From: Combretum micranthum
Taxonomy: Eukaryota > Streptophyta > Magnoliopsida > Myrtales > Combretaceae
DNA length: 64,000 bases
Direction: 5' to 3'
Assembly: GCA_024138025.1 (NCBI GenBank)
Contig: JAMXBD010000723.1
Coordinates: forward strand, 325,001-389,000
Positions 13,957-26,354 of this stretch are shown here, one piece after another; position 1 is the first letter of the stretch, and each line of letters starts with the position of its first letter. The translations under genes and the position numbers were made by a program. Under the pieces are notes generated by a model. The model was not told the DNA's origin. It did no database searches and saw only the letters and a list, made by a program, of their open reading frames with translations.

Positions 13957-14627
13957 CTATTTTTTCTTGTTTTCAGTCTCAACTTGTTTACTTTTAGGCT
14001 CCTCCTTTGCTTCCTTTTCAACCACTTCATCTATTTTCTCTTCTTTATTTTCAACTTCTTCAATAAGCTTTTCCTTTGGCTTAACAACAGTTAATTCATT
14101 TGCTTCCTCCTCTTGAACCAGTGTTTCCATAGGTTTACTTTTAATAACTTTAGGCGTCTCAATATCTTTCGTGATAATTTTAGACAATACATCAGGAACA
14201 AGTTCCCTTAGGAGTGTTGGCTTCTGAAATTTCTGATGGAGTCTCTTGAGAGTCTCTTTAATGTATCCTTTCCTACTTTCCTTTGGAGTAGGAGCATATT
14301 CTATCTCCTTCCAATTATTACTTTGCACCAACATCTCAAACTCTGCAGGATACTCCGGAGGGAGAAATTCATCTTTCATTAACAACTTCATCCTAAACCA
14401 CATTCTAATAGGTTGTTCTACCCTCATGGTACATCTTGTTCTGCAACCTTTCCCATAAAGCAAAAGCATATCCCTTTAATTTACAAGCCACCAATTTCAC
14501 TTTTTTCTCTTCAAGAGTTTTTCATATTTAAAGATCCGCTCAATCTCATCAATCCAATCAATAAATTCCCGATTCCCTAAATCCCTATAAAACATGGAAT
14601 ATCTATTTGTAAATCAAAATCATTCCT
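13957..14627 (-). pseudogene. Degenerate Ty3/gypsy gag
   Basis: Read on the minus strand from about 14627, the frame resembles the plant Ty3/gypsy capsid region: a DWxxExERxF-type segment, then EEKKVKLVACKLKG, then a W-x-x-L-Q motif, then PIRMWFRMKLLMKDEFLPPEY. The last is the conserved 'W..MK..M...FLP..Y' gag signature. At least one frameshift separates the LKG-ERLQN part from the PIRMW part, and stops lie upstream. The 170-residue frame at 13957-14469 continues into a Lys/Glu-rich tail without a zinc knuckle. In a working element this would form the virus-like particle; here it is broken. Confidence 0.7.
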
Positions 14628-15038
14628 TCCAGCTTTATACCTATCCTAATAATATTCATCAAAATTATGATCTCTACCTCTATAATGACATATAATGTTA
14701 CCATATTATTTACCTTTTCCAGATTTGCCATCAAAGCCTTGTCTTTGTTGCTGCTTTTCAAAAAACTCATCTTCATTAGCAATATCATAAGTAACAGAAC
14801 TGATCCTTGGATTGTCTTTCATTCGTCTCCAATAATCTTGCCTGCTACTGCTGGTATTGGATCGATAGATCAGGGCTTTACGGCACTGTTCCTTTCACTA
14901 GATTTTTTGACCTATGGTCTCCTCTACCGCCTTTCGTACTGGTCGGCCATAACGTAGGACTTCAGTACCTCGAATTCCATCAGGAATACGATTGCCTCCT
15001 ATTCTATAGTCTATCAACATCTTTGTAGGATTTAACCC

Positions 15039-15050
15039 GCTCTTATACCA
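15039..15050 (-). other. Primer binding site (tRNA-iMet type)
   Basis: Minus strand reads TGGTATAAGAGC, one base from TGGTATCAGAGC, the usual plant initiator-Met primer site. It lies 6 bp inside the LTR edge at 15057, which fixes the minus orientation of the element. Confidence 0.7.
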
Positions 15051-15056
15051 ATTTGA

Positions 15057-15423
15057 TGCAACATAGGAAGCGTGAAGAAAACAAGATCTATTGCACCGAG
15101 TTAGATTTCAAAATAGCTACAAGGTTAAATCTATAAAGAGATACTCCTCTAAAAGGGTTTTTAATTCAATAATATCAATTGTTTTGATCAACAAAGACAA
15201 GCAGACCTATTTATACTATTACATGAGGAATTCTAAAAGACAAGATCTCAAAAGGCAAATAATAAATACAATAAATATAAATAAATAATGTAATCGACAA
15301 TTAATGTTGGAAATAAAAGTTGGCAGCCTATAATTAATGTTAGTGGTTTTAAAAACTCAAAGTTGAAACCATCAGTAATAAATACCTATTTTAATTGAGA
15401 TTCCGCTGCTGCAATATTATTCT
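15057..15423 (-). repeat. 5' LTR of the gag-only element
   Basis: Direct-repeat partner of 13382-13769 and adjacent to the primer site. Compared with the other copy it lacks short internal segments, so the two LTRs have diverged clearly and the insertion is old. Confidence 0.65.
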
Positions 15424-17870
15424 ATGGGTTTAGATGTATTAAATTATTATGGATTCACAATGATTTAGTGATCAGGGTTTAGTTTATGATATATACAAGT
15501 AACTTAACCTTTTTTTCACATCCTACTATAGCAAGAAAACTCTTGTTGAAGTAGTTAGTGAAATTGAGCTTAGGCTAATTTTTTTAAAATTATGGACTTG
15601 GGTTTAAGTAAGTCCATTTTATAAGCAAATTTTGTATGTGTTTTCTTTTTTTTTTTTTTTTTTCTTTCCTTCAGTTTTAACATATGGTTTCAAATAACTA
15701 ATCATTTGTTTGTGCTATTTATATATTTATTTTTTCATTTTATGGCCAGTGTCACGCTCGAAGGATACCCTAAACGTGGCAGCCTGCCGTACACAATATT
15801 AAAGCCTAAAATGACCACCTCAGTCACGTGAAGGCTCCCATACTATGTACAAGGCGTCTAACACATGGAGGAGACTCATCGGAGTAATACATTTTACGTT
15901 GATATAACTTGAGTAACAATGTAAAGGAATTTCAATTTACTATACTCCAAATACAAGACATTACACTTCCATTACAGTTCATCAAAAGATTTCACTACAT
16001 AAAACTATTACAAGGCAATTTAAAAAACCTAGCTAATAACTTCAAGCATTCTTATTCCTTGCCAGAATCGCGGAATCATTCTTGACTCTAACCATCACGG
16101 TCCCCACTTAGCATTCTTGAGATAACCTGTTCATTTAAACATCTATTGGGGTATAAGCTATACTAGCTTAGTGAGTAAGAACTTCTAGGATTGCATTTAT
16201 AACACATCATACAATCAAGTGATTAATCAGATAAGTGATATGCATCAAACATGTAAATTCAACAAACATATGACCTGTCGGAAATCATATGTGGATGGAC
16301 TTGCCCTCCATCCTAGGTTAGCAGATTTGTAAGCCCCGGAAAATTTTAGTAAATAATTCTAAGATGAACTTTGAAAATAAACCCTAATCACTTCGGATTA
16401 AAACCGAACTTCGATAAGTTCCAAAATCTCGAACGAATCTAGAAATTTCTGAATCGTGAGAAAAAATAAGAATCCTTAAAAATAAAATAGGAACCCAATA
16501 TACTTCAATTCCAAAACCACTATGTACGACAAATTTATATTTAACTCCAACTTATAAAATCGGGTAAAATAGAGCCCAAAAACAAATTATTAAAAAGTAA
16601 ATAATGATTAACCTTCGAAATAAAACTCAATCCAAAGAATTCTGAAAACGTTGAGAGATATTAAATACTTAAAAAAAAAATCAAACTTAAAAATAAATTT
16701 CTCAAATCAGATATGTTGTATAAACATAAAATATCAGTTTCCAAATTGGCAAGGGTATAAACCGAAAGTCAATCGGAAAACCTAAGTCTACGAAACTCCC
16801 AAGAAACCCCGTAGCCTAGATCCGGCAATCCTGTATTCCTAAACCAAGGAGTCGGAATAAGAGAAAAAGGTGTAGTTGGTTTGTATTAAGTTTATGATGC
16901 CCTAAAAGATGAGATTGGCGAATTTTCAATCTATTTCCAACTCGGTCGGGTACAGATTTCGAAAAGTGTGCCCCGAGTTTCGAAATATTAAAAATATGTT
17001 ATTAAAGACTCATATTTTTATAAGGATCTCTAAAATATTAGTTTTATAAATTTTCGATAACTAGAATTACCTGATTTTGCAACTTTATTTGTATTTCATT
17101 ACTACCGGTAATTAGCTAGTCATTTGGTACTATTTACTATTATTCATTACATAATTTTATTATTCTTATAATGTATACCCTGGTTTCCTAGTAATTGAAT
17201 GCACTTCGGAAACCGGAGAACGAAACCCTAAATCGGTCTAGTTCAAGCTTAGTGAGAGGAGCTTAGAAACCCTAGATCCGGCTTTCCTTCGGTTTCATAA
17301 CAAAAGAAGTTTTATAAAATAAATTAATGTGAATTATTGTTTTAAAGAATATTTTAAACCTTAGAAAGTTTTAAATTTGGAAAATTTTCTATTCCGGGCA
17401 TTCCCGAGCTCAATTACGAAAAAACGAGCCCCGAGACCAAAAACTCAGAAAAATACTCTGGAATATTCATTAGAACTGAAATTTTATAAGGATTTCAAAA
17501 ATATAAATTTTATAATTTTCCGGGCTATAAGAATTACAGTTATAGCCTTTTTCTCGTATTTTCTTTACTACCGGTAAAGTAGATGTCTTGTCTACTATTT
17601 ATCACTATTCATAAGTACAACCTACACTACACACTCCATACCCTATTCTTACATCCTTACAACTACTCATTATATTTTTTTTCCAAGAAATTTTTGTTTC
17701 TTATTAAATTATTACATATATTACATTTTATTACTTAAATTACAAATTCAAACAAAACAAATTCACTCCCTCTCTCTTCCCTCTAGGTGGCCAGCGCACC
17801 CCTCCCCCATTCCCCTCTATTTTGTTTTATTTTTACTTCTTTTATTTCAATTAAACCCTAATTCCTTTAA

Positions 17871-17878
17871 TATATAAG
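17871..17878 (+). promoter_or_regulatory. Candidate TATA box of solo LTR A
   Basis: TATATAAG, followed within about 15 bp by a long CT-rich stretch, the common arrangement at the U3/R boundary of plant LTRs. The equivalent part of LTR B reads TTAATACAC, so the box is not kept there. Confidence 0.35.
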
Positions 17879-19896
17879 CTCATTTTCTCTCTCTCCTCAT
17901 TTTTACTCATTCAAAATTTTTAAAAGAAGCAAAACCCTCTCTTCTCCTCCTCATTCTTGTCGTGACACCATCCTCACACACACACACATTCACAAGCTCA
18001 TTTCATCTTCTTTTCTATTCAAATCTTCATTTAGGTGATGATTCCAAGCCTTGTTATTACATGATCTTGTAATGGCAAGACCATTCTTGTGTGTTTTCCA
18101 CCTTAAATCCCAATGAGCAAATGTTAGGGATAGAAAAACACTAATACAAGAATATCAAGCCATCACAAGAAGTAGATCTTGTGTTTAATAGGTTTTTGTT
18201 GAAATAATATTATGTTCATGCATTTAAAAGTAAGGATCTTGCATGAAAAATTTATGTTCATGTCCTTAAACTCATGTTCATGCACTATAAATTGTAGATC
18301 TAGTGTTTAGACATTCATATCTTTCTTGACATTCATGTTCATATGAGTACTTTGTGTTTTCATGCATTAATGATCATAAAAGCTTAGTCTTGCATATATA
18401 TAAATGTGTTAGATGATAGATCTTTATGAATATAGGACAAGGAACTTGAAAAGAAAAGATTTTTGTTAGAAATGTCTAGTGGAAAATTCGGATGAACTTC
18501 AAGACCTAATTTAAAAACCCTTGAAACCCTTTGAAACTCATATTTTACATGAAAAATGAAAGGTATATGTAATAGGTATCTCTAAGAAATGATTTTTACA
18601 AGTTGAAATGAGTTTAGGCATGAGTAATGTGTAAAACAAGTAATGGAATTAAGATGGGAAATTTTGAGTTAGTGATCACTTTGTCAAATTCTTAATTTGA
18701 GATGATGCATATGTAATCACCTAGTATTTGAGCTCAAATTGCATGTTTTATGTGTTAAATGAAGTCCTTAGACAATAGATATAGTAAAACTTTAAATTTT
18801 GATGCATTAAACAAGTTTTCTCATAGGAAATATGCAGGAAATGAATTTTTTCCAAAATTCGGATTTTTGTGAAAAGTTTATTTAAAAATATACTTGCAAA
18901 TTGAAAAATGTGAATTTCTATGTAGAAATGAAGGTCTTGGATAGTATAGATGATGAAGACTCATTTTCATTTAGATAGCAAGTAAATTCTAAGAATAAAA
19001 TCCTAAAACACTAGGAGATGCAAAATCGGAAAAATGGATTTTTAAGAAGTGACTATTGTGGAGTCTTGTAATAATTAGGAGTTCTTAAAAATTTCATTAT
19101 CAAAAATCATTAAGATCATGCATATATTGAACTCATTACATGTCATTCATATTAGAAATTCATTCATATTTTATCTATACATGAATCATCAACTAGAAAC
19201 ATTTTTATTAAATGCAAAACAAATTTTCGGAAATTGGAAAGTTACAGAACAGATCTGATCCCTCTGTTCTATGACCTCAATGTTTTCAAAATTTGAAAAT
19301 AATATTAGAAATAGATAGATCTTTCGAAGTAGATAGAAATCGATATAAAATTTGCAAAATTGCGAGTTAAAATGACCAAGTTATGGCCGTTTTAAGTTGG
19401 AATTTCCGAGAATAGCGAGAATTACGATTTTGTCTAGTTTAGATGCATAGCTTGAATTAGTTAAGTGATGGAATTTTCATTAGGTTATTCTTATTTGGTA
19501 AGTGATCCCGAGAATGACGATACCCTACCATCCGACTATTATTACTAAGAGACCGGCGTACCATGGCCGAGTGAGTATCACTTCCGATTTCAATTGTTGC
19601 TTGTGATTGTAATGATAGTTGCACTAGTTGTTAAGCAAAGATAAAAAGAATGATTATGCATGATGGGGTTAGTTGGGAATTATAATTGTCTGTTGCTAAT
19701 ATGTGAAGTTGAATTTAAAGAATATCGAAGCCGGGTGATAATTCATTGCTTGTATATAGAGAAGCTAGAATTGATTGTGTGCTAATATTGCTTGGCTACT
19801 TAAAAGAATTGGATTAATCAATTATTAGACATTCAATATAAATTTGAACTCATTCATATCACGATAGGGATGGAGCATTAGCATTTGTTGGTTTTT

Positions 19897-19989
19897 CGTG
19901 ATCCATAAAACGAATGTGTTGGTTAATCATGATCCATAAAACGAATATGTTGGTTAATCGTGATCCATAAAACGAATTATTGTTCAGTT
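19897..19989 (+). repeat. 31-bp tandem triplet inside LTR A
   Basis: CRTGATCCATAAAACGAAT recurs at 19897, 19928 and 19959, an exact 31-bp spacing. The corresponding region of LTR B (about 20705-20750) has diverged and shows no triplication, so the expansion looks specific to copy A. Confidence 0.8.
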
Positions 19990-21679
19990 GACCATGAGCT
20001 TAAACGGTGTCGTACCGCAGGATTCGTTAATCTGCTAACCCAGGATAGAGGGCGCAAGTCCATCCACATATGATTTCCGGCTGGTCATATGTTTGTTAAA
20101 TTCACTTGTTTGATGCATTTCACTTGATTGAATAATCACTTGCTTGAATGATTTGTCTTAATTGCGATATGGAAGTTTTCACTCACTAAGCTAGTTAACT
20201 TATACCCCAATAGTTTCTTGTTGCAGTATGAATACCTATGGCTATCTCCGAGGAGCCGAGGACATCAGGTACAGTTTTTAGACATTAAGGAGCTTTCGAT
20301 GAGGCTGAGGTCTAGAAGTAGTCGCGAACTTTCAATCGTGTCTCCTAAATTAGTGTTTAAAGGATAATACAAGGGATTTTGTGAGCCTGGGAACTCTTAA
20401 AGTTGTTAACAGGGGTATGTCCCCTTGTTCATGTAATAGAATAGTTCTATATGAGACGGTTATGATTTACATTATTGCTGCTATGTATGTCTTCTTAAAC
20501 TACTACGAAACAAAGCATAGTCTTTGTATGTTGAGAGTGAGCCTTACACCCGATGTTCAAACTCATGGGAAGGCTAAGGTTGCCTTACTAGAGTTTAAAT
20601 ATTGAGTGTGATGGACTGTCACGTGTAAGGTACTCTTTGGGGCGTGACAAGATTGACGAATCCCGCAGTATGAATCGAGACCGTTTCAGCTTACGGACAA
20701 CTATAAACTATAAAATCGTTTAAGGTACAACGATAAACCAACAAATGCTAATGCTCCATTCCCATCGTGATATGAATGAGTTCAATTTCATCTTCAATTC
20801 CAAATAATCAATTATACCAATTCTTTTAAGTGATCAGTCAATAATCGCAGACAATCAATTCTAATTCACCTATACAAGCAATAGTTAATCACTCAGCTTC
20901 GATATTCTTACATTCCATTTCTCATATCAACAACAAGCATACATAGTCCCCATTCGTCCCCATCATGCATATCCATATTATCTTTACCAAATATCTAGTG
21001 CAACTATTATTACAATCACATACAATAAATGAAATCGGAAGTAATACTCACTCGGCTATTGGATCATCGGTCTTTTAGTAAAAGTAATCCGGTGGTAGGG
21101 AATCGTCGATTTTGGGATCACCTAAAAAGGAAGAAATACTTTAATAAGTATTTCAACTCAAACTAATCTAAATGATTTTATACGAACTATCAAATTCGTA
21201 ATTCTCATTCTAAGCGGGAATTCAAACTTAAAACGGCCATAACTTGGTCATTTTAACTCGGAATCTCACAAATTATATCGATTTCTATCTACTTCGAAAG
21301 ATCTATCTAATTCTAATATTGTATTTAAGTTTTGAAAAATTTGAAGCTTCGAAAAGGTCGGACCAGACGAGGACAGTAGCAAACTTCAATTCCGAAAAAA
21401 TATTTTTGTAAATGTTTGTAATGTTCCTATTATATAGATTAGCTATACATGCAATATGAATGATTTCCTAACATGAATGACATGAGATGAGCTTAATGTA
21501 TGCATGATCTTAATGATTTTTGCTAAAAGAAAATTTTATAACTCTTTATTTTGCAAGACTTTAAGGATAACTACTTTTAAGAATACTAGTTTCCTGACTT
21601 TGATAACTCACTTGTGTTTTGGGATTAATCCTTAAGAATTTCTAGTTGTCTAAGTTAGAATTGAATTTCATTATATCTA

Positions 21680-23400
21680 TTACTTAAGTCCTTCATTTCT
21701 ACATAAAAATTTCCATTTTGCACTTTGTAAACATGTTTTCAAGTAGGGTGGAATCCAAAATCCGAATTTTGTAAAAATTAGTTTTTGAGTGATTTTTTAA
21801 GTAAAAGTCATTTGATACTTAGAAAATTAAGGCTCAACCATGCCTATCCACTAAAGACTTCAATTCTTTGATAAAAATTCTAATTTGATTTTGAAAAATA
21901 TGGGTTTTCATGCTATTACTTCATTATTATGAATTTCTTAAAAATGACAACAACTCAATTTTTCCTACTTTGTTTATACTCCTTGTTCTATATATTTTTT
22001 TTAGCAAATCCTATCTTAATTTATTAAAATCATCACTTGATGATACTTATGACCTAAACTCCTCATTTTTCATATAAAATACAAGTTTTGGAGTTGATAA
22101 ATGAGTTTTTAAGGCATGGCGTTGAAATCATTCAAATTTACAAATTTTGGATAAACTCGATTTTCATACTTTATCTCTACAATGCATCATGCATATATGT
22201 ACTACCAACAAGCTATTGTCATGAAGATTATGAGATGATCTTCCTATATGTATGCATATAGTACCAATAATTCTTTTTAAAAACTTTTACTTTGCAAAAC
22301 TTTGAATTATACTAGACTTAAGAAAAATAGTTTTTCTTCTTGTAAAATCATACTTTCTTTTATCAAAACTCAACCTTGATGATCTATATAACCATTACTT
22401 TCATTATTTCAATAAAAACCTTCATCTTGGGGTTAGAAAGTAGATGTTTAAATAGGTGGTTTGCCTAAGTACGAATTTTACAAAATTTTAAAGAATGAAA
22501 ACATTGTTTAACCTATTCTTGGAAATAATTTGTTATTCTAGATTTATATTTTGATAAATCTCTCTTATACTTGTCAAAACTTGGTCTTTATTACATATAT
22601 TCCCTAGGACTTCCATTTTCCTATCAAAATTATCATTTTGGCATTTGGAAATAGGTGTTTGAATTGTGGCTATTTTCAAATCCGAATTTTGAGAAATTCA
22701 TTTGACCTTGTTTTCTTTGTAAAACTCATTTAGTCTTTCGAAAACCATTTCCTAATCAAACCTACCCCTTAAGGCTTCCATTTCTTTAATAAAAGTCTTG
22801 ATTTGAAGTTGAAAAATGGGCTTTTAAAATTGGTCTTTGTTGAAATCCGAATTTACAAAATTCATTTTTGGACATATCTTTTGATAAAATCTATCTAAAT
22901 TTGAAAATCCATTCCTTACATATCCTATCCTAAGAGCCTTCCATAACTTGAATAAAAACTTCATTTTTGAGTTGGAAAACATGTTTTAAAAATATGCCTT
23001 GGCCAAAATCCGAAAATGAGATTTTTATTTTGAAAATCACCCTTGATTCTTGTAAAAAGAAGTCTTGATGATATGCATACATTAAGCCTTCATTATCTTA
23101 AGTAAAAACTTTATTTTGATACTTGGAAAGTGGTTTTTAAATAGGGGTCTTGCCAAAATATGAATTTCACAATTTTTGTTTAAGTTCAAAACCAAGATCT
23201 ACACTTAATATGAACATAAATCTAAAAGAAACCTATGATAGTAAACTATAAACTCATAGATCTAAACTTTACTCATCAAAATCACTCATTTATGTTATCT
23301 ATACCCTAATCCCTTCATTTTAAATGAAAAATACACATTTTGAAGTTGAAAAATAACTTTTCTAAATATGGTTTATTTTTCATCCGAATTTTCAAAAATG
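21680..23400. repeat. Degenerate 150-220 bp repeat array inside LTR B
   Basis: A block made of CTTCATTT-like start, AATAAAAA, TTTTGANTTGAAAA and ATCCGAATTTT recurs about eight times (clear copies near 21685, 22392, 22609, 22769, 22932, 23084 and 23305). Spacing is mostly 150-220 bp. On the reverse strand LTR A has fewer, at about 18486, 18855, 19025 and 19226. The different copy number accounts for much of the 1.15-kb length difference between the two LTRs. Confidence 0.6.
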
Positions 23401-25553
23401 ATTTTTGTTGAAAATAAAATAGATCTTGAGTTTTCTAAAACATTCCTACTATCATCATGCTACTACAAGTTATCCATGAACATAAAACAAAGTCTAATGC
23501 ATTTTATGAACTCAAAACACTAGATCTAGTTTACTACACTAGTTTTCAATGCATAAACACATGTGAATGAGGAATATATGCATAAATCATAAGCAATAAC
23601 AAAAATAATAACTCAAATAACAACATCTATGGAATAAACGAAAATCAAAGCTACAAAAAGTTAGATCTACAAAATATAACTACTTTAAACAAGAAAATAA
23701 GAATGATACAAGAGAAAAATCATAGAGAAATGGAGTGTTTTACTTTGGCATCATCATCCTTAGCTTTTAAGCTAATGGAATGTCATTTGATGCATGAAAC
23801 TCTCACTATACTTTACCTATATCACTATGGAAGCTTTGGACAAGAGTTTTATTCAAGATTCTTGAAGAAATATGTGTAGAAGCTTATAGAAGAAGAAGGG
23901 GGCAGCTTGTGTTCTTGAAGAAACAAGAACAAAATGAAGAAGAAAAGAGAGGAAAAAGAGAGAAAAAGCTAAGGAATGAAAGAGGGTAATTGGAGTAAAT
24001 GAAAGAGAGAGAGAAAACGAGTGTATTAATGAATGAAAGAAGAAAAAAATAAAACAAGGCAGAAATTTGGGGGTGGGGCTGGTGTGAATTAGAGAGAGAG
24101 GAGAGAGAGGGTTTGTTTGAAATTTGACTTAAAATTGAATTGTATAATTAATGTGTAATGTAATTTTTTGAAGAATGATTGAAATATATTTATTTTTAGT
24201 CAAAATACGAGTAAATTAAAGGACAATGGCAGCCATAAAGAAGGAAAAATCTGCCATGAAGTGTGGGATAAAGTGTAGAAAAATTGAAGTGAAAAGGAAG
24301 TGATATGTGTAAAGTATACTTGAAGGTATGGGTTGTAAGAGTACATTCTTAATAAAATAAAATAAAATAAAATTAGAAAATTTATTCCAAATATTTGTAG
24401 CAGATTTTTCATAATTAAAATTAAATAATTATTTGAATTATTTTAGTATTTTAACAAATATGTTACCGGTATGATCAAAATACGCGAATATGGGTTATAA
24501 ATGATATTTTTATAACCCGAAAAATTCTAAAAAAATATTTTATGAAGATAAAAATATTTTTCAAATATTTAATTATTAAATTAATTTATTTTATTTTTAG
24601 TATTGGGTCTTAAACAGAATCTGGTCCCGTAAAAACCCGAACTAACTATGTTTTAGAAAAACAAAATTTTCTATAATATATAAAGTATTTATCTAAAAAT
24701 ATAAGGCTTTATAAGAATAATAAAATTGTGTAATGAAATAAAAGTGAATAGTGCAAAAGACTAATTAATTATCGGTAATAATGAAAATATAATAAAAATG
24801 TTATAATTGTAACTTTTATAACTCGAAAAATTATATAACTAATATATTTGGAAATCTTATGAAATTACGAGTCTAACGGTACTAATGATATATTTTTTAT
24901 ATCTCGAGCCTCAGGGCACGCTTTTCGGAGTCTGTATCCGAACGGGTTTGAAATAGGTTAAAAATTTACCAATATGATATTTTTAAGTAAACTTATATTA
25001 CTACGAGCTATTCTACACATTTAACTACGCCTTGGCCCTAGGGTTAAGGGCGTTAGATTGTCGGACTTAAACTACTGTATTCCACTTAGGGTTTTCGGGT
25101 GATTTTTCGGTTTAGATTTTTGCCAATTTGGAAACTGATATTATATGTTTACACAACATATTTGATTTGAGAAATTTATCTTAAATTTTTATTTTTACAA
25201 GTATTTAATGTCTTTTAACATTTTCGGAATTCTTGAATTGGGTTTCATTTCCGAAAGTTAATCGTTATTTACTTTTTAATAATTTCTTTTTGGGTTCTAT
25301 ATTACCCAATTTTATAAGTCGGAGTTACGTATGGAATTTATCGTACGTAGTGGTTTTGGAATTGAAGTATGTTGAGTTCTTATTTTGTTTTTTTTTTAAG
25401 AATTCTTATTTTTCTCAAGATGCAAAAATTTCTGGATTTGCTCGTGTTTTTGGACTAGTTGGAGTTCGGTTTTAATTTGGAGTGATTTTTAGGTTTTATT
25501 TTCGAAGTTCATCTTGTAATTATTTACTGAAATTTTTCGGAGCTTACAGCCAA

Positions 25554-26354
25554 CCTTCTGCGTCTCTTATAGGTGTTTTGTACCAAACTAGAACTTTGAT
25601 GATGGAAACAAGTGAAAGATAGATATTCTTAATTTTTAAAAGAAAAAATAAAAAAGAAGAAAATATGAATGAAAGTATCAGGTTAATTATACTTGTAATA
25701 AACTATAAAAAAAGAAAAAGAAAACAGGAACTTTATTATTTATTTATTAAAGTTTGCATACGAAAAAGAACAAGCAAACTTGTTGGTTAAGGTGTTGAAG
25801 GCATTCTCTTTAGCTGTCTTCAATCTTCACCTGGAGAAGGCAGGAGAGAGAAAATAAGAAAAATTGAAAAAAAGCAAAAAAAAAAAAAGAAAAAAAGAAA
25901 AAGGAGAATAGAAACTGAGGCCACGTCATACTATCCGTTACACCACGACAATCCCCACGTTGTTCATTACTATCATTACGTGGGTCTCTATTTCCTTGTT
26001 TTAAAGCTAATAATCCGATAATTAACCCTAGTCCTAAGGCTACTAACCTCATTCAAAAAACAAAACAGCAAAAAACGACATCCTAACCTCTCTACTAGCA
26101 CTACAACTGTTACTGTGCTGCTTCACCACACAAAACAAAACGGGCAACAAAAATTTTCAAATTAGAAACACGACACAACAGCACAACTTTACACTTCGAA
26201 AATTTCAATACCTTTTAACTTCAAACCCACGGGCTCTCCTCAATTCCTGCACTTCCTTAGCATTTCTTTCTTTCTCACACTTCTAAATTCCTGCACTTTC
26301 TTTCTCGCATTCAACATTCGGTTTAAGATTTCATCTTTTGCATTATTACCCAAT
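25554..26354 (+). promoter_or_regulatory. Upstream region and probable 5' UTR of the host gene
   Basis: This 0.8 kb between the LTR B target duplication and the start codon must hold the promoter. It contains A-rich runs (25870-25900) and a pyrimidine-rich, CTTTCTTTCTCAC-type leader at 26230-26330 just before the ATG, as is usual for plant 5' UTRs. I could not place a convincing TATA box. The solo LTR pair ends about 800 bp upstream of the ATG and could influence expression. Confidence 0.4.

Larger units (their letters stand above)
13382..15423 (-). mobile_element. Short gag-only LTR retroelement (TR-GAG-like), about 2 kb
   Basis: Direct repeats at 13382-13769 and 15057-15423 share long blocks (GGAAGCGTGAAGAAAACAAG, AAAAGGGTTTTTAATTCAAT, TTTAATTGAGATTCC). 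Just inside the right copy, on the minus strand, is TGGTATAAGAGC, one mismatch from the initiator-Met tRNA primer site. The interior carries only a Ty3/gypsy-type gag, broken by stops and frameshifts, with no protease, RT or integrase. This layout matches the non-autonomous TR-GAG elements described in plants. The outer ends are approximate and no clear 5-bp duplication was found. Confidence 0.7.
16328..20649 (+). mobile_element. Solo LTR A, 4.3 kb, nested in LTR B
   Basis: Begins TGTAAGCCCCGG and ends GGGGCGTGACA. Perfect 5-bp target duplications AGATT lie at 16323-16327 and 20650-20654. A TATATAAG box at 17871-17878, followed by a CT-rich tract, is a plausible U3/R boundary. Two related segments, near 16930-17150 and 17374-17640, both carry an ACTACCGGTAA block and are mirrored in LTR B, so the duplication is a family trait. 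The insert lies in opposite orientation inside a sister LTR. No protein domain or long frame is present. Confidence 0.85.
15750..25548 (-). mobile_element. Solo LTR B, interrupted by solo LTR A (about 5.5 kb without the insert)
   Basis: On the minus strand the sequence starts TGTAAGCTCCG at 25548 and ends GCGTGACA at 15750. These are the same termini as solo LTR A, with TG...CA ends. The flanks are GCCAG (15745-15749) and GCCAA (25549-25553), a 4-of-5 target duplication. LTR A splits it after the first 578 bp on the plus map. Removing A and one AGATT restores a continuous match to A's own sequence. There is no coding content, so this is a recombined solo LTR of a large-LTR family, probably Ty3/gypsy, though no internal domain is left to prove it. 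Confidence 0.8.

Noticed and set aside
16328..20649. Reading LTR A plus the 15750-16327 segment as one complete retrotransposon with inverted ends
   Set aside because: The AGATT duplication and collinearity after excision show nesting, not a single element; there is no internal coding region.
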